NCBI GenBank assembly: GCA_016795385.1
Contig: JAEUHI010000004.1
Span: 1-45,642, forward strand
DNA: 45,642 nt
Source of the DNA: Verrucomicrobiales bacterium
Lineage (GTDB): Bacteria; Verrucomicrobiota; Verrucomicrobiia; Verrucomicrobiales; DEV007
Reading direction: 5' to 3'
Position numbers and translations under genes: made by a program. The notes under the pieces are model-generated. The model made no database searches, was not told where the DNA came from, and saw only the letters and a program-made list of their open reading frames with translations. This document shows positions 17,801-25,764 of the stretch, in pieces; the first letter of the stretch is position 1, and each line of letters starts with the position of its first letter.

Positions 17801-20800
17801 ACCCTTCTCAACCTGATCGATGGCGGCATCACTGCGTTCGGCACCGGCAACATGATCCAGGGGGCGACTCCCGGTGGTTTCTCTGGCTTCACCTGGAATG
17901 TCACGAACAACCTCGTCCAGATCACGACCGGAACGCTCGTGACCGGTTCCCTCTATTGGCGCGGCCTTGCCGGAGGCGGAACGGACACGACCTGGAATGC
18001 CAATGCCAACAACTGGTCGCAGGACAAGTCGAACACGATCGTGGGTACGACAACGCCCGGCCAGGGGACGGATGTGATCTTCGCGATCGATTCCGCCTCG
18101 GGTGACGTCGCCACCACTCTTGAACAGAACTTCAAGGTGAACTCGCTCACCTTTGAGGCGGGAACCAGCACCCCGACTTCCGTGTCCATCGCACCCGGTG
18201 CCGTCGCGACGAACCGGATCGAAGTCGCGCCGCAATTGGCGACCGACGGCGTCGAAATCTCCGCCGGAGGACCAGCCAGCGTTGCCATCTCGGCGCCCTT
18301 CCGTCTCGGCGCAAACCAAACGTGGCACGTCGCCGACGCCGGTTCGACCCTCACCCTCTCCGGAGGACTGCTGGGAGAGCGGGATGTCATCAAATCCGGC
18401 AGTGGCCGCGTCATCCTCGGCGGAGCCGCCGATGCGACCTTCAATGCCGGCCAGACCGCGGATTTCTCGATCAATGCCGGCACACTCGAGCTCACCAACG
18501 TGGCGGCTCTTGGCACGGTGGTGAACGGCAATCTCGCCAACGTCATCGTCAATTCGACCGGCGCTTTCTATTATAACGGCGCTGCCGGAACGGTCCCGAA
18601 TCCCCTCACCTTGAATGGCGGGACGCTTTCTTCGGGCACGGCGAACCAGATCTACAGTGGTGCCGTGAATCTCAGCGGAGATTCCTTCATCAACCTGCGC
18701 GACAGCAACTCGGCGGTGGCGACCACCACCGCGCGTGCCGTCACCCTGACTGGCGTTCTTTCCGGGGCCGGAGACATCACCCTCGATTCCATCAACACCG
18801 CCTCCGCTGGAAACCAGATCACGGGTGACCTCGTTATCTCGAACGCCGGCAACAGCGGATGGAGCGGCGATCTCATCGTGCGCAGCGGCACCGTCACGGC
18901 CCGTGGCGGCAATGGCGACACGCTCGGATCCGGTGCGATCACGATCGAGCTCGGCAAGGTCGAGTGGGAAGGCGCCGGCGGCGTCACCTACAACATCAAC
19001 AAGGCCCTCACCGTGGCGCGCGCCGGTGGCAACGCCGTCGCGGAGTGGAACATCGACCGCACCTCCGGCTCCGGGGCCTTCATCGTTGAAAATGCCGGAG
19101 CCCTCACCCTCGGTGGTGCCGGGGGTACGGGCGAACTGCGTGTTTTCGCCTCTGACGCGGAGAACTCGGTCGCCCGCTTCACGGGTCCGGTGACCTTGGC
19201 GAACAATGCCGCGATCCACGTGCGCGACAATGCCACCCTTGTCGAGGCCACCTTCTCGGGCGGCATCTCTGAAACCGGTGGAGCCAGGTCTCTCATCATC
19301 AATGGTCCCGCCGGAGGCGGCACCGCGTGGGGCGGTACCTCGGGCATCGTGCATCTCAGTGGAGCGAGCAGCTACACGGGTGGCACCACCCTGGCGGCCG
19401 GCAACCTGCGTTTCGGTCACAAGGATGCGATCGGCACGGGGACCTTGACCATTTCCGGAGCCTCCACGGTGTCCGCTTCGACGGCCCTGACCGGTAGCAA
19501 CGCCGTCCTCAACGCGATCACGCAATCCAACGCCCTGACCTTCGCGGGCGCCAACAGCCTGGAACTCGGAGGGGCGATCAATCTCGGTGGGGCGGCCCGC
19601 ACCATCACGACCAACAGCGAGACCGGTGCTTCCCTCATTCTCTCGGGAGCGATCAGTGGTTTCGCCACGGCTGATGGCACGGCCTTCACGCTCGCGGGCA
19701 ATGCCACCGGATCGGGCACCATCCGCGGGGGCTTTCTCATGACGGGGGACGCCGCCGACATGGCCCTGACCGGCGGGGAGTGGACCCACGAGACCGGCAC
19801 CAGCCGGGTCGCGGATGATCTCACCACCTCGGGGGCCAATGCGGTGCTGAATCTCAACAGCGGCCTGTTCCAGGTGCGGGATGATTTGTCAGTCACCGCC
19901 AACAGTACGCTCAACCTGAATGGCACCGGTGCCCTCAGCTTCAGCACACCGACGCTCAGCGCCGATGCCTCGTTGCGCTCGTTTGGTGGCGGCACCATCG
20001 TGATCGGTGCGAACAACGCCGTCGTGGTGACCGATTTTGACGGTCTCCGCATCGGCACGGATGGTTCCGGTACCGGCAACCTGGTGATGAACGCGAACCA
20101 GACGGTGAGCGAATTCGTGCTCGGCAACCGCAACATCGATCGGACCGGCAACGTCACCGGCACCGGAACCCTTACGGTGACGGGCAATCTCGACGTTTAT
20201 CAAGGCACCATCGCCGCGAACCTCGCCAGCACGGGGAGCACCGCTTTCGAGAAGTTCAGCAGCAATACGGTGACCCTGAGCGGTGACAACAGCGGTCTCG
20301 CCTCCACCGGCGTCACGCTTCATTACGAAGGCAGCCTCATCCTCGATTACACCTCGAGCAACACCACGAAACTCCGCGCCGCCTCCGCTTTGGAAATGCG
20401 CGGATCCAACCTGGTCTTGAACGGCAACGCTTCGGCGCCCACGGCTCAAACCGTGGGTGGGATCACCCTTGCCAACGGGGTGGGTTCGAGCCGGATCACG
20501 TTGAACCCCGGGGGGAGCCAGGAGGTGGTGCTCAATCTCGGGGCCATCACCCGCGCGGTGAACGCCCGTGCGGGGACGATCCGCTTCGTCCTTCCCTCGG
20601 GAACGCAGAGCGCCACCAACGGGATCACGACCACGACCGCCTTGGTGAACGGCATTCTCGGCACGGCCGCTTACGCCACGGTCGATGATGGCACCGGGGT
20701 CTGGTTCGCCGGCAAGAGCGGAAACAATATCGTCGCCCTGGTGTCCACGGCGAAAAACGATGTCACCACCTGGCTCACGGGCGATCATGTCACCGACGAG

Positions 20801-23800
20801 ACCACCGGGTTTACCGGAGCCTTCTCGAGCATCGCACTCAACAGCCTCCGTCTCAATGCGGCTGGGGGGAGTGACATCGATCTTGGCAATACCGGTGTCC
20901 TCGGACTCACGACCGGTGGTCTTCTTGTGACGGACCAGGTCGCCGGCACTCCTTCGATTCTCAACGGCACGATCTTCTCCGGAGCCCAGGCTTCGAACGT
21001 TCCCGAGCTCATCCTCACCCACGACGGCACGACGACCTTCGAGCTGGGTGCCGATATCCGGGCGAACACCGCGTTCACCAAGTCGGGCACGGGCACCGTC
21101 CTGCTTTCCGGCAACAACACCTCGACAGGGGATGTGGCCATCCATGCCGGTACCGTGGAACTCTCCGGAGCCAACGCCATCGGCGACAACGCCCGCGTTA
21201 CCCTGGCCTCGCACCGCAACTCCATTCTCCGCCTTTCCGGAAACGAAACGATCGGCCGGCTTGAAGGCGGGCAGCGCCAGACCGACGGCGACTGGGGCGT
21301 CGTCGAGATCGGCAGCCACACCCTCACCCTCAATCAAAGCGCGAGCACGACCTATGCGGGACGTTTCACCGGTTCGGGAACTCTCGTCATGAGCCCGTCG
21401 AGCACGGGCAACCTCAACCTCAACGGCATCAGCACCGGCTTCACCGGAAACGTCGTGGTGAAGGGTGGTCTCTTCCAGTTGAGCGTCTCCGGTCAGATTG
21501 ACGCTCCGATGTTCAACGTCATGAAGGGTGGTGCGCTGTTGATCGACAACAACGGCAACACCCGTTCCGGCACCCGCATCCTCAACACCGCCTCGATCGT
21601 CCTGGACTCGGCGGACGGCACCTTCTCCGGTGAAACCCGCCCGCGCGGTCTCGCGGTCCGCATCAACGTGAATGCCACGACCACCGAAACCGTGGGCGAC
21701 CTGACCTTCAATTCCGGGGCGAACTACTTCTCGGGCGAAGCCAGCGGCACCACCGGGGTGACGGCGATCATCACCAGCAATTTCCTCCGTCTCAATGGAT
21801 CGACCCTGAATGCCCGCGGGCGCTCCCTCGGTCTGACAACGGGAGATCGCGCCCAGCTCCGCATCGGGGACGCGACCAATCAGACCGCCTTCATCGCCAG
21901 TCTCATCGGGGGCGGTGGCGCCGCGGATTCCCCGACCGTGAGCATCGCCCCGTGGGCCATCGGCGAAAACCTCACCGGTGGCCTCGGCGACGGGAACATG
22001 GGCAACACCTTCCTCACCTACGTGAGCGGTACCGGCTTCCGTCCCCTCAGTCTCACGACCGAATACTCCACCTACGCCACCGCGGGCGACACGAACAACG
22101 TCCGTGAATCGCTCAACGCGAACCTGAGCGGACTTTCGTCCCGCACCTTGAATTCGCTCGTGATCAACAACGACAACACCGCCGCTCTCTCCGTCCTGGG
22201 ATCGGGCGTCGGACAGTCCCTCACCAACACGAGCGGTGGTTTCCTCTTCACCGTGACCAACGGTGTCGCGAGCACCGCCTACAACACGGAGTTGGGCGGA
22301 TTCAACGATGGCATTCTCACCCCTGCCGGTGAGTACATCTTCCACGTCATCAATCCTTCCTCGGCCGCGACCACTTCCCTTTTGACCGCGACCGTTTCCT
22401 CGCCGCTGGCCTCCACCGCCGACCTCGTGAAGTCGGGCCGCGGCGCGCTCGTGCTTTCGGGGGTGAACACGGCCGGGGGTGGTGCGAGAAAGACCTTCCT
22501 CAACGAGGGGATTCTGGAAATCGGCGATCTCGACAACATCGGGGGCGCCACCGGCGATCTCGTTTTCGCGGGCGGCATCCTCCGCCTCGGGGCGGCGTTC
22601 GACGAGTTGACCGACGACCTCTCCGCCCGTTCCATCATCTTCCGCGACGGCGGCGGCACCCTCGACACGAACGGAAACGATCCCGTCTTCGCCGCCAGCC
22701 TCGGCTCGGGCACGGGAGGATTCACCAAGACCGGTCTTGGCAATCTCACTCTGAATGCCACCGCCTCCTACACCGGTGCGACGGCTCTCTCCGCGGGGAC
22801 GATCACGATCGGAGCCGCCAATGCCCTGGGCGTGGGCGGGAATCTGACCCTCGCCGGCGGCACGACCCTGGCCCTCGGATCGAATTCGATCCAGCACGGT
22901 CTCGTCACCACCTCGGGGGTCTCGCCCGCGATCACTGGCACCGGCACGATCAACGCGTCGATCGGATTCTTCCTCAACCACACCGGGAACACCACCATCG
23001 ACGCCGTCCTCGCGGGTAGCGGCGGGCTGCTCAAGGCCCAAAGCAATACCGTCACCTTGACCGGGAACAATACCTACACCGGCACCACCGAGATCCAGAA
23101 CGGCACCCTCAGCCTTGCCAGCATCGGCAATGTCGGGGGAGGGGCCAGCCCCATCGGTGCTCCGACCACGGTCGAGGATGGCATCATCCGCATGGGTCTG
23201 ACCACCGCGGCGACGACCCTGCAATACACCGGCACCGGACATACCAGCGACCGACTCATCGGCATGCAGGGAACGACCGGAGGCGTCACGCTCGATGCCG
23301 ATGGCACCGGCGCCCTCGTCCTCGGCGGCGTCCGCACGGAAAACGCGGGGAACAAGACTTTGACCTTGCGCGGTAGTTCGGCGGCCGGCCTCGAGAACGC
23401 GACCGGCCAGATCCGCGAAGTGGGGGCGGTGCTCTCGGTGCTGAAGACGGATGCGAACACCTGGGCCTACAACCAGTCGCAGTCCTACACCGGCACCACC
23501 TCGGTCGATAACGGGATCCTCCGTCTCAATGCGACCCAGACGATGACCGGCGCCCTCCAGTTTGGCAGCATCAATGCCATCACCACGACGGGGACGCTGG
23601 AAGTGAAGGAGAGCTCCGCTTTCGGTTCCCTCCTCGTCCGGCCGAACGGAGATGCCAACGTCGTCGTCGATCCGACCAAAGCCCTCACCATCAACGGCAA
23701 TGTCGTGATCGGCACTGACGCGGCGACAAGCGTCACCAACTTCACGGCGACGGGCGGCGGTGACTTCTCGGTCAGCAACACGACCAACACCGGCAACACC

Positions 23801-25564
23801 TTCCACGTCGGAGGCACCGGAACGGGCAACAACACGCTCGCCGACTTCAGCGGGCTCGCTTCCATGAACGTTTCCCTGAACACGACCGGTGGCACCTTCC
23901 TCGTCAGCAGTAGCTCGGGCACGAACCTCACCGGCAAAGCGGAGATCCGTCTCGCCGATACGACCGTGATCACCGCCAATGCCTTGACCGTGGGCGGCGG
24001 TGGCACCTTTGGAGGAAACGCCAACCAGGTCAATCAGTTGAAGCTGGGAACGGCGGCGAACGTCCTCAACGTGAATGCGATCAACATCGGCACAGGAGCG
24101 CGTGATCTCGGTTCGATCACCTTCCAGGACGTTGGTGGCACCGTCACGGTGCGGGCCGCCGACGGCACCGCCGCCGCCGCCTTCAACATGGGCACGGGCA
24201 CCGCCAACACCGGGGTGGCGCTCGCCGGGAATCAGAACACCTTCGACGTCACCGGCCACAATGCCGACCTGAAGTTCTCGACCGTGAACATTGGCACGCA
24301 GAACCGCAACGCCGATCTCGTCAACGTCTTCAGCTTCGACACCGGCACGCTGGAGATCGGCAGCCTCACCGCTTCCACCAAGGGAGCGAACGGATCCACC
24401 ACGACAACGACGATCAATATCGGCGGCGGCACCGTCACCACCGGGGCCTGGACTCTTGCGAGCGCTTCCGGGGCAGGCACCGCCGTCGCCACCGCCAATC
24501 TGACCGGTGGCAACATCACCTTCTCGGGGGCGATCAGCCGCGGCGCCGATGCCGCGGGAGGCGGCACCGCCACGGGGACGGTGAACCTGAACGGAGCCAA
24601 CCTCGACATGGATGGCAACACCATCGGCAGCGCCACGAACCAGATCGTCTTCAACGCCCAGTCCGGCACCCTGCAGAACGTGGGTGAGATCAACGGAGGT
24701 GGCAACCTCGTCAAAACGACCGCCGGCACCCTCGTCCTGGCTGGAGACAACAACTACACCGGACGCACCGTGGTGAGCGCCGGAGTTCTCTCCATCTCCT
24801 CCGAGGACAACCTCGGTGACAATCCGGTGGCCTTCAATGCGGCCCAGCTCGAGATCGATGGAGGCACCCTCCTCACGACCGCCTCGTTCACGATCGACGA
24901 CACGAACCGCGGCATCACCGTGGGCGCGACCGGCGGCACGATCGAGACGGCGGTGGGCACGGCGCTGACCGTTGCTTCGACCAATCCCATCGTCCTCACC
25001 GGAGCCCTCACCAAAACCGGCGACGGCGCCCTCTACATCAACAGCACCACGAGCGGCACCGGGGCGGTCAACATCACCGACGGCACCTTCGGCGGCACGG
25101 GAACGATCTCGGGGAACACCACCATCGGCAACGGTGCGGTCCTCACCGGCGGCACCGACGGCACCGTGGGCACGATCAACTTCAGCGGCTCCCTCACCAA
25201 CGCCACGGGGGCCACCTGGCTCATCGATCTGGTCGGTGATGTGAACGGATCGTCCGACCTCGTCAATCTCGGCATCGGTTCCCTCGATCTGAACAACGCC
25301 ACCCTCAGTCTCGCGGTGACGAACTTCACGGTGGGGAACACCTACACCATCGCCAGCTACGGTTCGCTCCTGAGCGGATCCACCTTCAACGGTCTCGGCG
25401 AGGGCGCGGTCATTTCCGGCTACCAGATCAGCTACGGCGCCAACGCCATCACCCTCACCGCCGTGCCCGAGCCCGGCACGCTCGGATTGCTCGGTCTGGC
25501 CCTCGGAGGCTTCTTCTTCCGTCGGCTCCGCAAGCGCCGGAGCGATGTCTCCGACGAGGCATGA
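11810..25564 (+). CDS. Giant PATR (autotransporter-associated beta-strand repeat) protein with PEP-CTERM signal
   Basis: A protein of about 4584 residues. The ATG at 11810 gives a clean signal peptide (residues 1-33, ending GPASA); the open frame 48 codons upstream is not used. The body is rich in Gly, Thr, Asn and Ser, apparently without cysteine, and has at least a dozen clear PATR units of the form LTGANTYTGTTxIxxGTL, each predicted to add turns to a beta-helix. Residues 4552-4584 are a PEP-CTERM signal (VPEPGTLGLLG, hydrophobic stretch, RRLRKRR). No autotransporter barrel is present, so sorting by exosortase is expected. Near residue 2048 (nt 17951) LYWRGLAGGGTDTTWNANANNW restarts the kind of module seen at residue 34 (TLFYWDVDG). 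It directly follows a segment like the capping region before the real C-terminus. This suggests two passenger modules fused. It is probably a surface or matrix fibre. Confidence 0.93.
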   Translation: MSAYTRFLRALRSRILTAMALILIALSSGPASATLFYWDVDGSDSGNTTGGANLGGTGTWDALASNWWDGLNPLNSWLNSPDDSAVFTYAYPALGIPSNFGVTVAGGGVTTGGISFLRSGYTLSGGAITLAGSAPTLHATLGDSATISSNLLGTAGLTKTGGGSIRLSGTNTYTGTTTIANGTLIITNGNQLGTDPSAVVVTGFNPVPTSTNVRGFGGGALLLDGTSSGFTFSRNLSLQGTGPIADRSAALISVGNNTVSGAISMGVPAFGSGVNTRMTAANGTLNLSGSLDVDTTIAIGTTGTTINTLGGTNQAGVSTYNLTGALTGDGTLEKSGVGTLLLNPSNTSGFTGAVRVSSSATGQQSTVRITTPGVLGTRTASGTSSVLDLNVGILEVRMDTPSVQAGGGNANVYIRGNGSTIFADHAAGSSVINGILNLGILTHEDGAGVTFSSRNGYGMAFTTAPVNGADGDSTFTNSLGGTLSFTGNFWSNANTAAVRTMNIGGNGNTVINGGIIASGGASFDHVLTKTGSGSLTITGTNSTLDGAVNIQGGAVRITDFRSLTNNTSAINIGTGTTAGALIIGTSTAPNAAGLTTSKVINLAGTTGAASILANQAGTDPVVLNANFTATGVNLKTLNLGGTSSVDNVINGSIVNNASGQTQTSANYSTGATTITLASVLGIQVGDVISGTGIQGGTTITAINTGTRVVTLSLPTTAGITATATITTPNVQNATALAKVGSGVWVLGGTNTFTGVSTISNGTLKLRANAATSTIIDNASGVTFAQINQYAGGTLEFVGQPAVNNVETMAALTPTDGANTLKLSPGVGGTASMVFSSVGTIGDGATVNIMGSDGVTNTVTLTGQTGLNASPRLFFGGSDFAFGGAGGVMRAPVYGTDSGFVNAPTGGALPAGQDSFSINGAITAQGSQTVDTLKFNGAQTLTLASGATLTIRTGAANTDGAILATGGSSMITGGTGLSTGGSGSLTFYVNGEANSLTIDTVLTAGTTGGITKSGTGTLILTKDNLQTGTITLNEGKIQLSGSGDLGAGASLTMRQGTTLDLNGISPTSSTNTFTNNGTVTSAAPATFTVGGANGTGTSLGIVSGAVSLTKVGTGNQSWLGDSTYTGVTTIGSTGLVTVNTLADGGLASGIGASSNAASNLVFNGSTGGLVYQGAIVDGNLTLGSRSASTNRLFTLAGTGATISNTATNNNALVWSNTGAIAHGIVGPQNLILTGTSTADNTFNPQLTDSGTGGDITSLSKTGAGQWNLGNPNNTYTGTTSVSNGVLALNENGALPASSPLALGTTTTAGILQMSGNFTRSIAAAATPGSGTVTWTGTTGGGGFASHESALTVTLNNDAVTPIIWGAGGFVGTGGAQSLFLNSATSLAEVNFTNAIDLNSAVRTVNVGDNATTGTDFATMSGVLSGTGLSGLRKEGGGILRLTGANTYTGETTIIQGTLTVQSLGNSSAPGLATSVGTSTDANLATHGIVLGRTGNNAGLLQYVGAGETSDRFIQLGVDGGTGSSQIHADGSGALILTNVNNTANTAAKTLFLRGSNTAGNMITSALADNTGALSVTVDGGATWILTGANTYTGTTLVSAGALGIASSTLGSGAGNLDLNNGTVFAYGADRTVSNPVRLANNATTAVSGDYSLAFTQPLQLLNAANNTGLNNNIVSGKTLTLAGATANSLPNNANRTWTIDGSGTTIIAGDITTTQTAAGGLNLTKTGNGVLVLGGTGGGANNFNRNNAAIDLDRGTIRLGASEVIGDGVDTQAVPVAYGGLTISPEAVTGDTATFDLNGQTETVNALTATSNGTLVLDNTSSSPATFRFGANNSTVNFGSGTGSYSIQNSGTGALSLVKLGNTSTTFNSGILLNHAGITASEGGGSFTIAAPVNATSGLRAIGSSTLALTGGITNPGLITSIEVGGGSILSLLDGAGSAISNLTNLNLGAGSGTATLNLNIGDSATDTLTLLTGGTLNLANSVTFNLTDTGLSPLTTYTLLNLIDGGITAFGTGNMIQGATPGGFSGFTWNVTNNLVQITTGTLVTGSLYWRGLAGGGTDTTWNANANNWSQDKSNTIVGTTTPGQGTDVIFAIDSASGDVATTLEQNFKVNSLTFEAGTSTPTSVSIAPGAVATNRIEVAPQLATDGVEISAGGPASVAISAPFRLGANQTWHVADAGSTLTLSGGLLGERDVIKSGSGRVILGGAADATFNAGQTADFSINAGTLELTNVAALGTVVNGNLANVIVNSTGAFYYNGAAGTVPNPLTLNGGTLSSGTANQIYSGAVNLSGDSFINLRDSNSAVATTTARAVTLTGVLSGAGDITLDSINTASAGNQITGDLVISNAGNSGWSGDLIVRSGTVTARGGNGDTLGSGAITIELGKVEWEGAGGVTYNINKALTVARAGGNAVAEWNIDRTSGSGAFIVENAGALTLGGAGGTGELRVFASDAENSVARFTGPVTLANNAAIHVRDNATLVEATFSGGISETGGARSLIINGPAGGGTAWGGTSGIVHLSGASSYTGGTTLAAGNLRFGHKDAIGTGTLTISGASTVSASTALTGSNAVLNAITQSNALTFAGANSLELGGAINLGGAARTITTNSETGASLILSGAISGFATADGTAFTLAGNATGSGTIRGGFLMTGDAADMALTGGEWTHETGTSRVADDLTTSGANAVLNLNSGLFQVRDDLSVTANSTLNLNGTGALSFSTPTLSADASLRSFGGGTIVIGANNAVVVTDFDGLRIGTDGSGTGNLVMNANQTVSEFVLGNRNIDRTGNVTGTGTLTVTGNLDVYQGTIAANLASTGSTAFEKFSSNTVTLSGDNSGLASTGVTLHYEGSLILDYTSSNTTKLRAASALEMRGSNLVLNGNASAPTAQTVGGITLANGVGSSRITLNPGGSQEVVLNLGAITRAVNARAGTIRFVLPSGTQSATNGITTTTALVNGILGTAAYATVDDGTGVWFAGKSGNNIVALVSTAKNDVTTWLTGDHVTDETTGFTGAFSSIALNSLRLNAAGGSDIDLGNTGVLGLTTGGLLVTDQVAGTPSILNGTIFSGAQASNVPELILTHDGTTTFELGADIRANTAFTKSGTGTVLLSGNNTSTGDVAIHAGTVELSGANAIGDNARVTLASHRNSILRLSGNETIGRLEGGQRQTDGDWGVVEIGSHTLTLNQSASTTYAGRFTGSGTLVMSPSSTGNLNLNGISTGFTGNVVVKGGLFQLSVSGQIDAPMFNVMKGGALLIDNNGNTRSGTRILNTASIVLDSADGTFSGETRPRGLAVRINVNATTTETVGDLTFNSGANYFSGEASGTTGVTAIITSNFLRLNGSTLNARGRSLGLTTGDRAQLRIGDATNQTAFIASLIGGGGAADSPTVSIAPWAIGENLTGGLGDGNMGNTFLTYVSGTGFRPLSLTTEYSTYATAGDTNNVRESLNANLSGLSSRTLNSLVINNDNTAALSVLGSGVGQSLTNTSGGFLFTVTNGVASTAYNTELGGFNDGILTPAGEYIFHVINPSSAATTSLLTATVSSPLASTADLVKSGRGALVLSGVNTAGGGARKTFLNEGILEIGDLDNIGGATGDLVFAGGILRLGAAFDELTDDLSARSIIFRDGGGTLDTNGNDPVFAASLGSGTGGFTKTGLGNLTLNATASYTGATALSAGTITIGAANALGVGGNLTLAGGTTLALGSNSIQHGLVTTSGVSPAITGTGTINASIGFFLNHTGNTTIDAVLAGSGGLLKAQSNTVTLTGNNTYTGTTEIQNGTLSLASIGNVGGGASPIGAPTTVEDGIIRMGLTTAATTLQYTGTGHTSDRLIGMQGTTGGVTLDADGTGALVLGGVRTENAGNKTLTLRGSSAAGLENATGQIREVGAVLSVLKTDANTWAYNQSQSYTGTTSVDNGILRLNATQTMTGALQFGSINAITTTGTLEVKESSAFGSLLVRPNGDANVVVDPTKALTINGNVVIGTDAATSVTNFTATGGGDFSVSNTTNTGNTFHVGGTGTGNNTLADFSGLASMNVSLNTTGGTFLVSSSSGTNLTGKAEIRLADTTVITANALTVGGGGTFGGNANQVNQLKLGTAANVLNVNAINIGTGARDLGSITFQDVGGTVTVRAADGTAAAAFNMGTGTANTGVALAGNQNTFDVTGHNADLKFSTVNIGTQNRNADLVNVFSFDTGTLEIGSLTASTKGANGSTTTTTINIGGGTVTTGAWTLASASGAGTAVATANLTGGNITFSGAISRGADAAGGGTATGTVNLNGANLDMDGNTIGSATNQIVFNAQSGTLQNVGEINGGGNLVKTTAGTLVLAGDNNYTGRTVVSAGVLSISSEDNLGDNPVAFNAAQLEIDGGTLLTTASFTIDDTNRGITVGATGGTIETAVGTALTVASTNPIVLTGALTKTGDGALYINSTTSGTGAVNITDGTFGGTGTISGNTTIGNGAVLTGGTDGTVGTINFSGSLTNATGATWLIDLVGDVNGSSDLVNLGIGSLDLNNATLSLAVTNFTVGNTYTIASYGSLLSGSTFNGLGEGAVISGYQISYGANAITLTAVPEPGTLGLLGLALGGFFFRRLRKRRSDVSDEA

Positions 25565-25639
25565 TCGGGGAACGATCGGGGCATCCGGCACAAAAAACGG
25601 CTCCCGATTTTCTCCGGATCGTGTAGAATTCGCGTGAAA

Positions 25640-25674
25640 GGCTCGCAGCCCCCTCGGGGGAGGCGGGCCTTTTC
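25640..25674 (+). terminator. Probable terminator of giant gene
   Basis: An inner CCCCC-TC-GGGGG hairpin is extended by an outer GGCTCGC/GCGGGCC stem with one G-T pair, then TTTTC. It lies 76 bp after the giant gene stop. Confidence 0.65.
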
Positions 25675-25764
25675 GGTGGCCGGTTCCGACCGACCGCTAC
25701 TTCCCCCAAAATCCTGCCCTCAATATCCCGCGGACTCCCCCGGTCCGTAACGTTTCCCGCTGCC

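Noticed and set aside
15839..25591. Very long minus-strand open frames (about 1316 and 1900 codons) opposite the giant gene
   Set aside because: They mirror the codon bias of the plus-strand repeats, have no domain, signal or start context, and encode low-complexity charged protein. They are antisense shadows.
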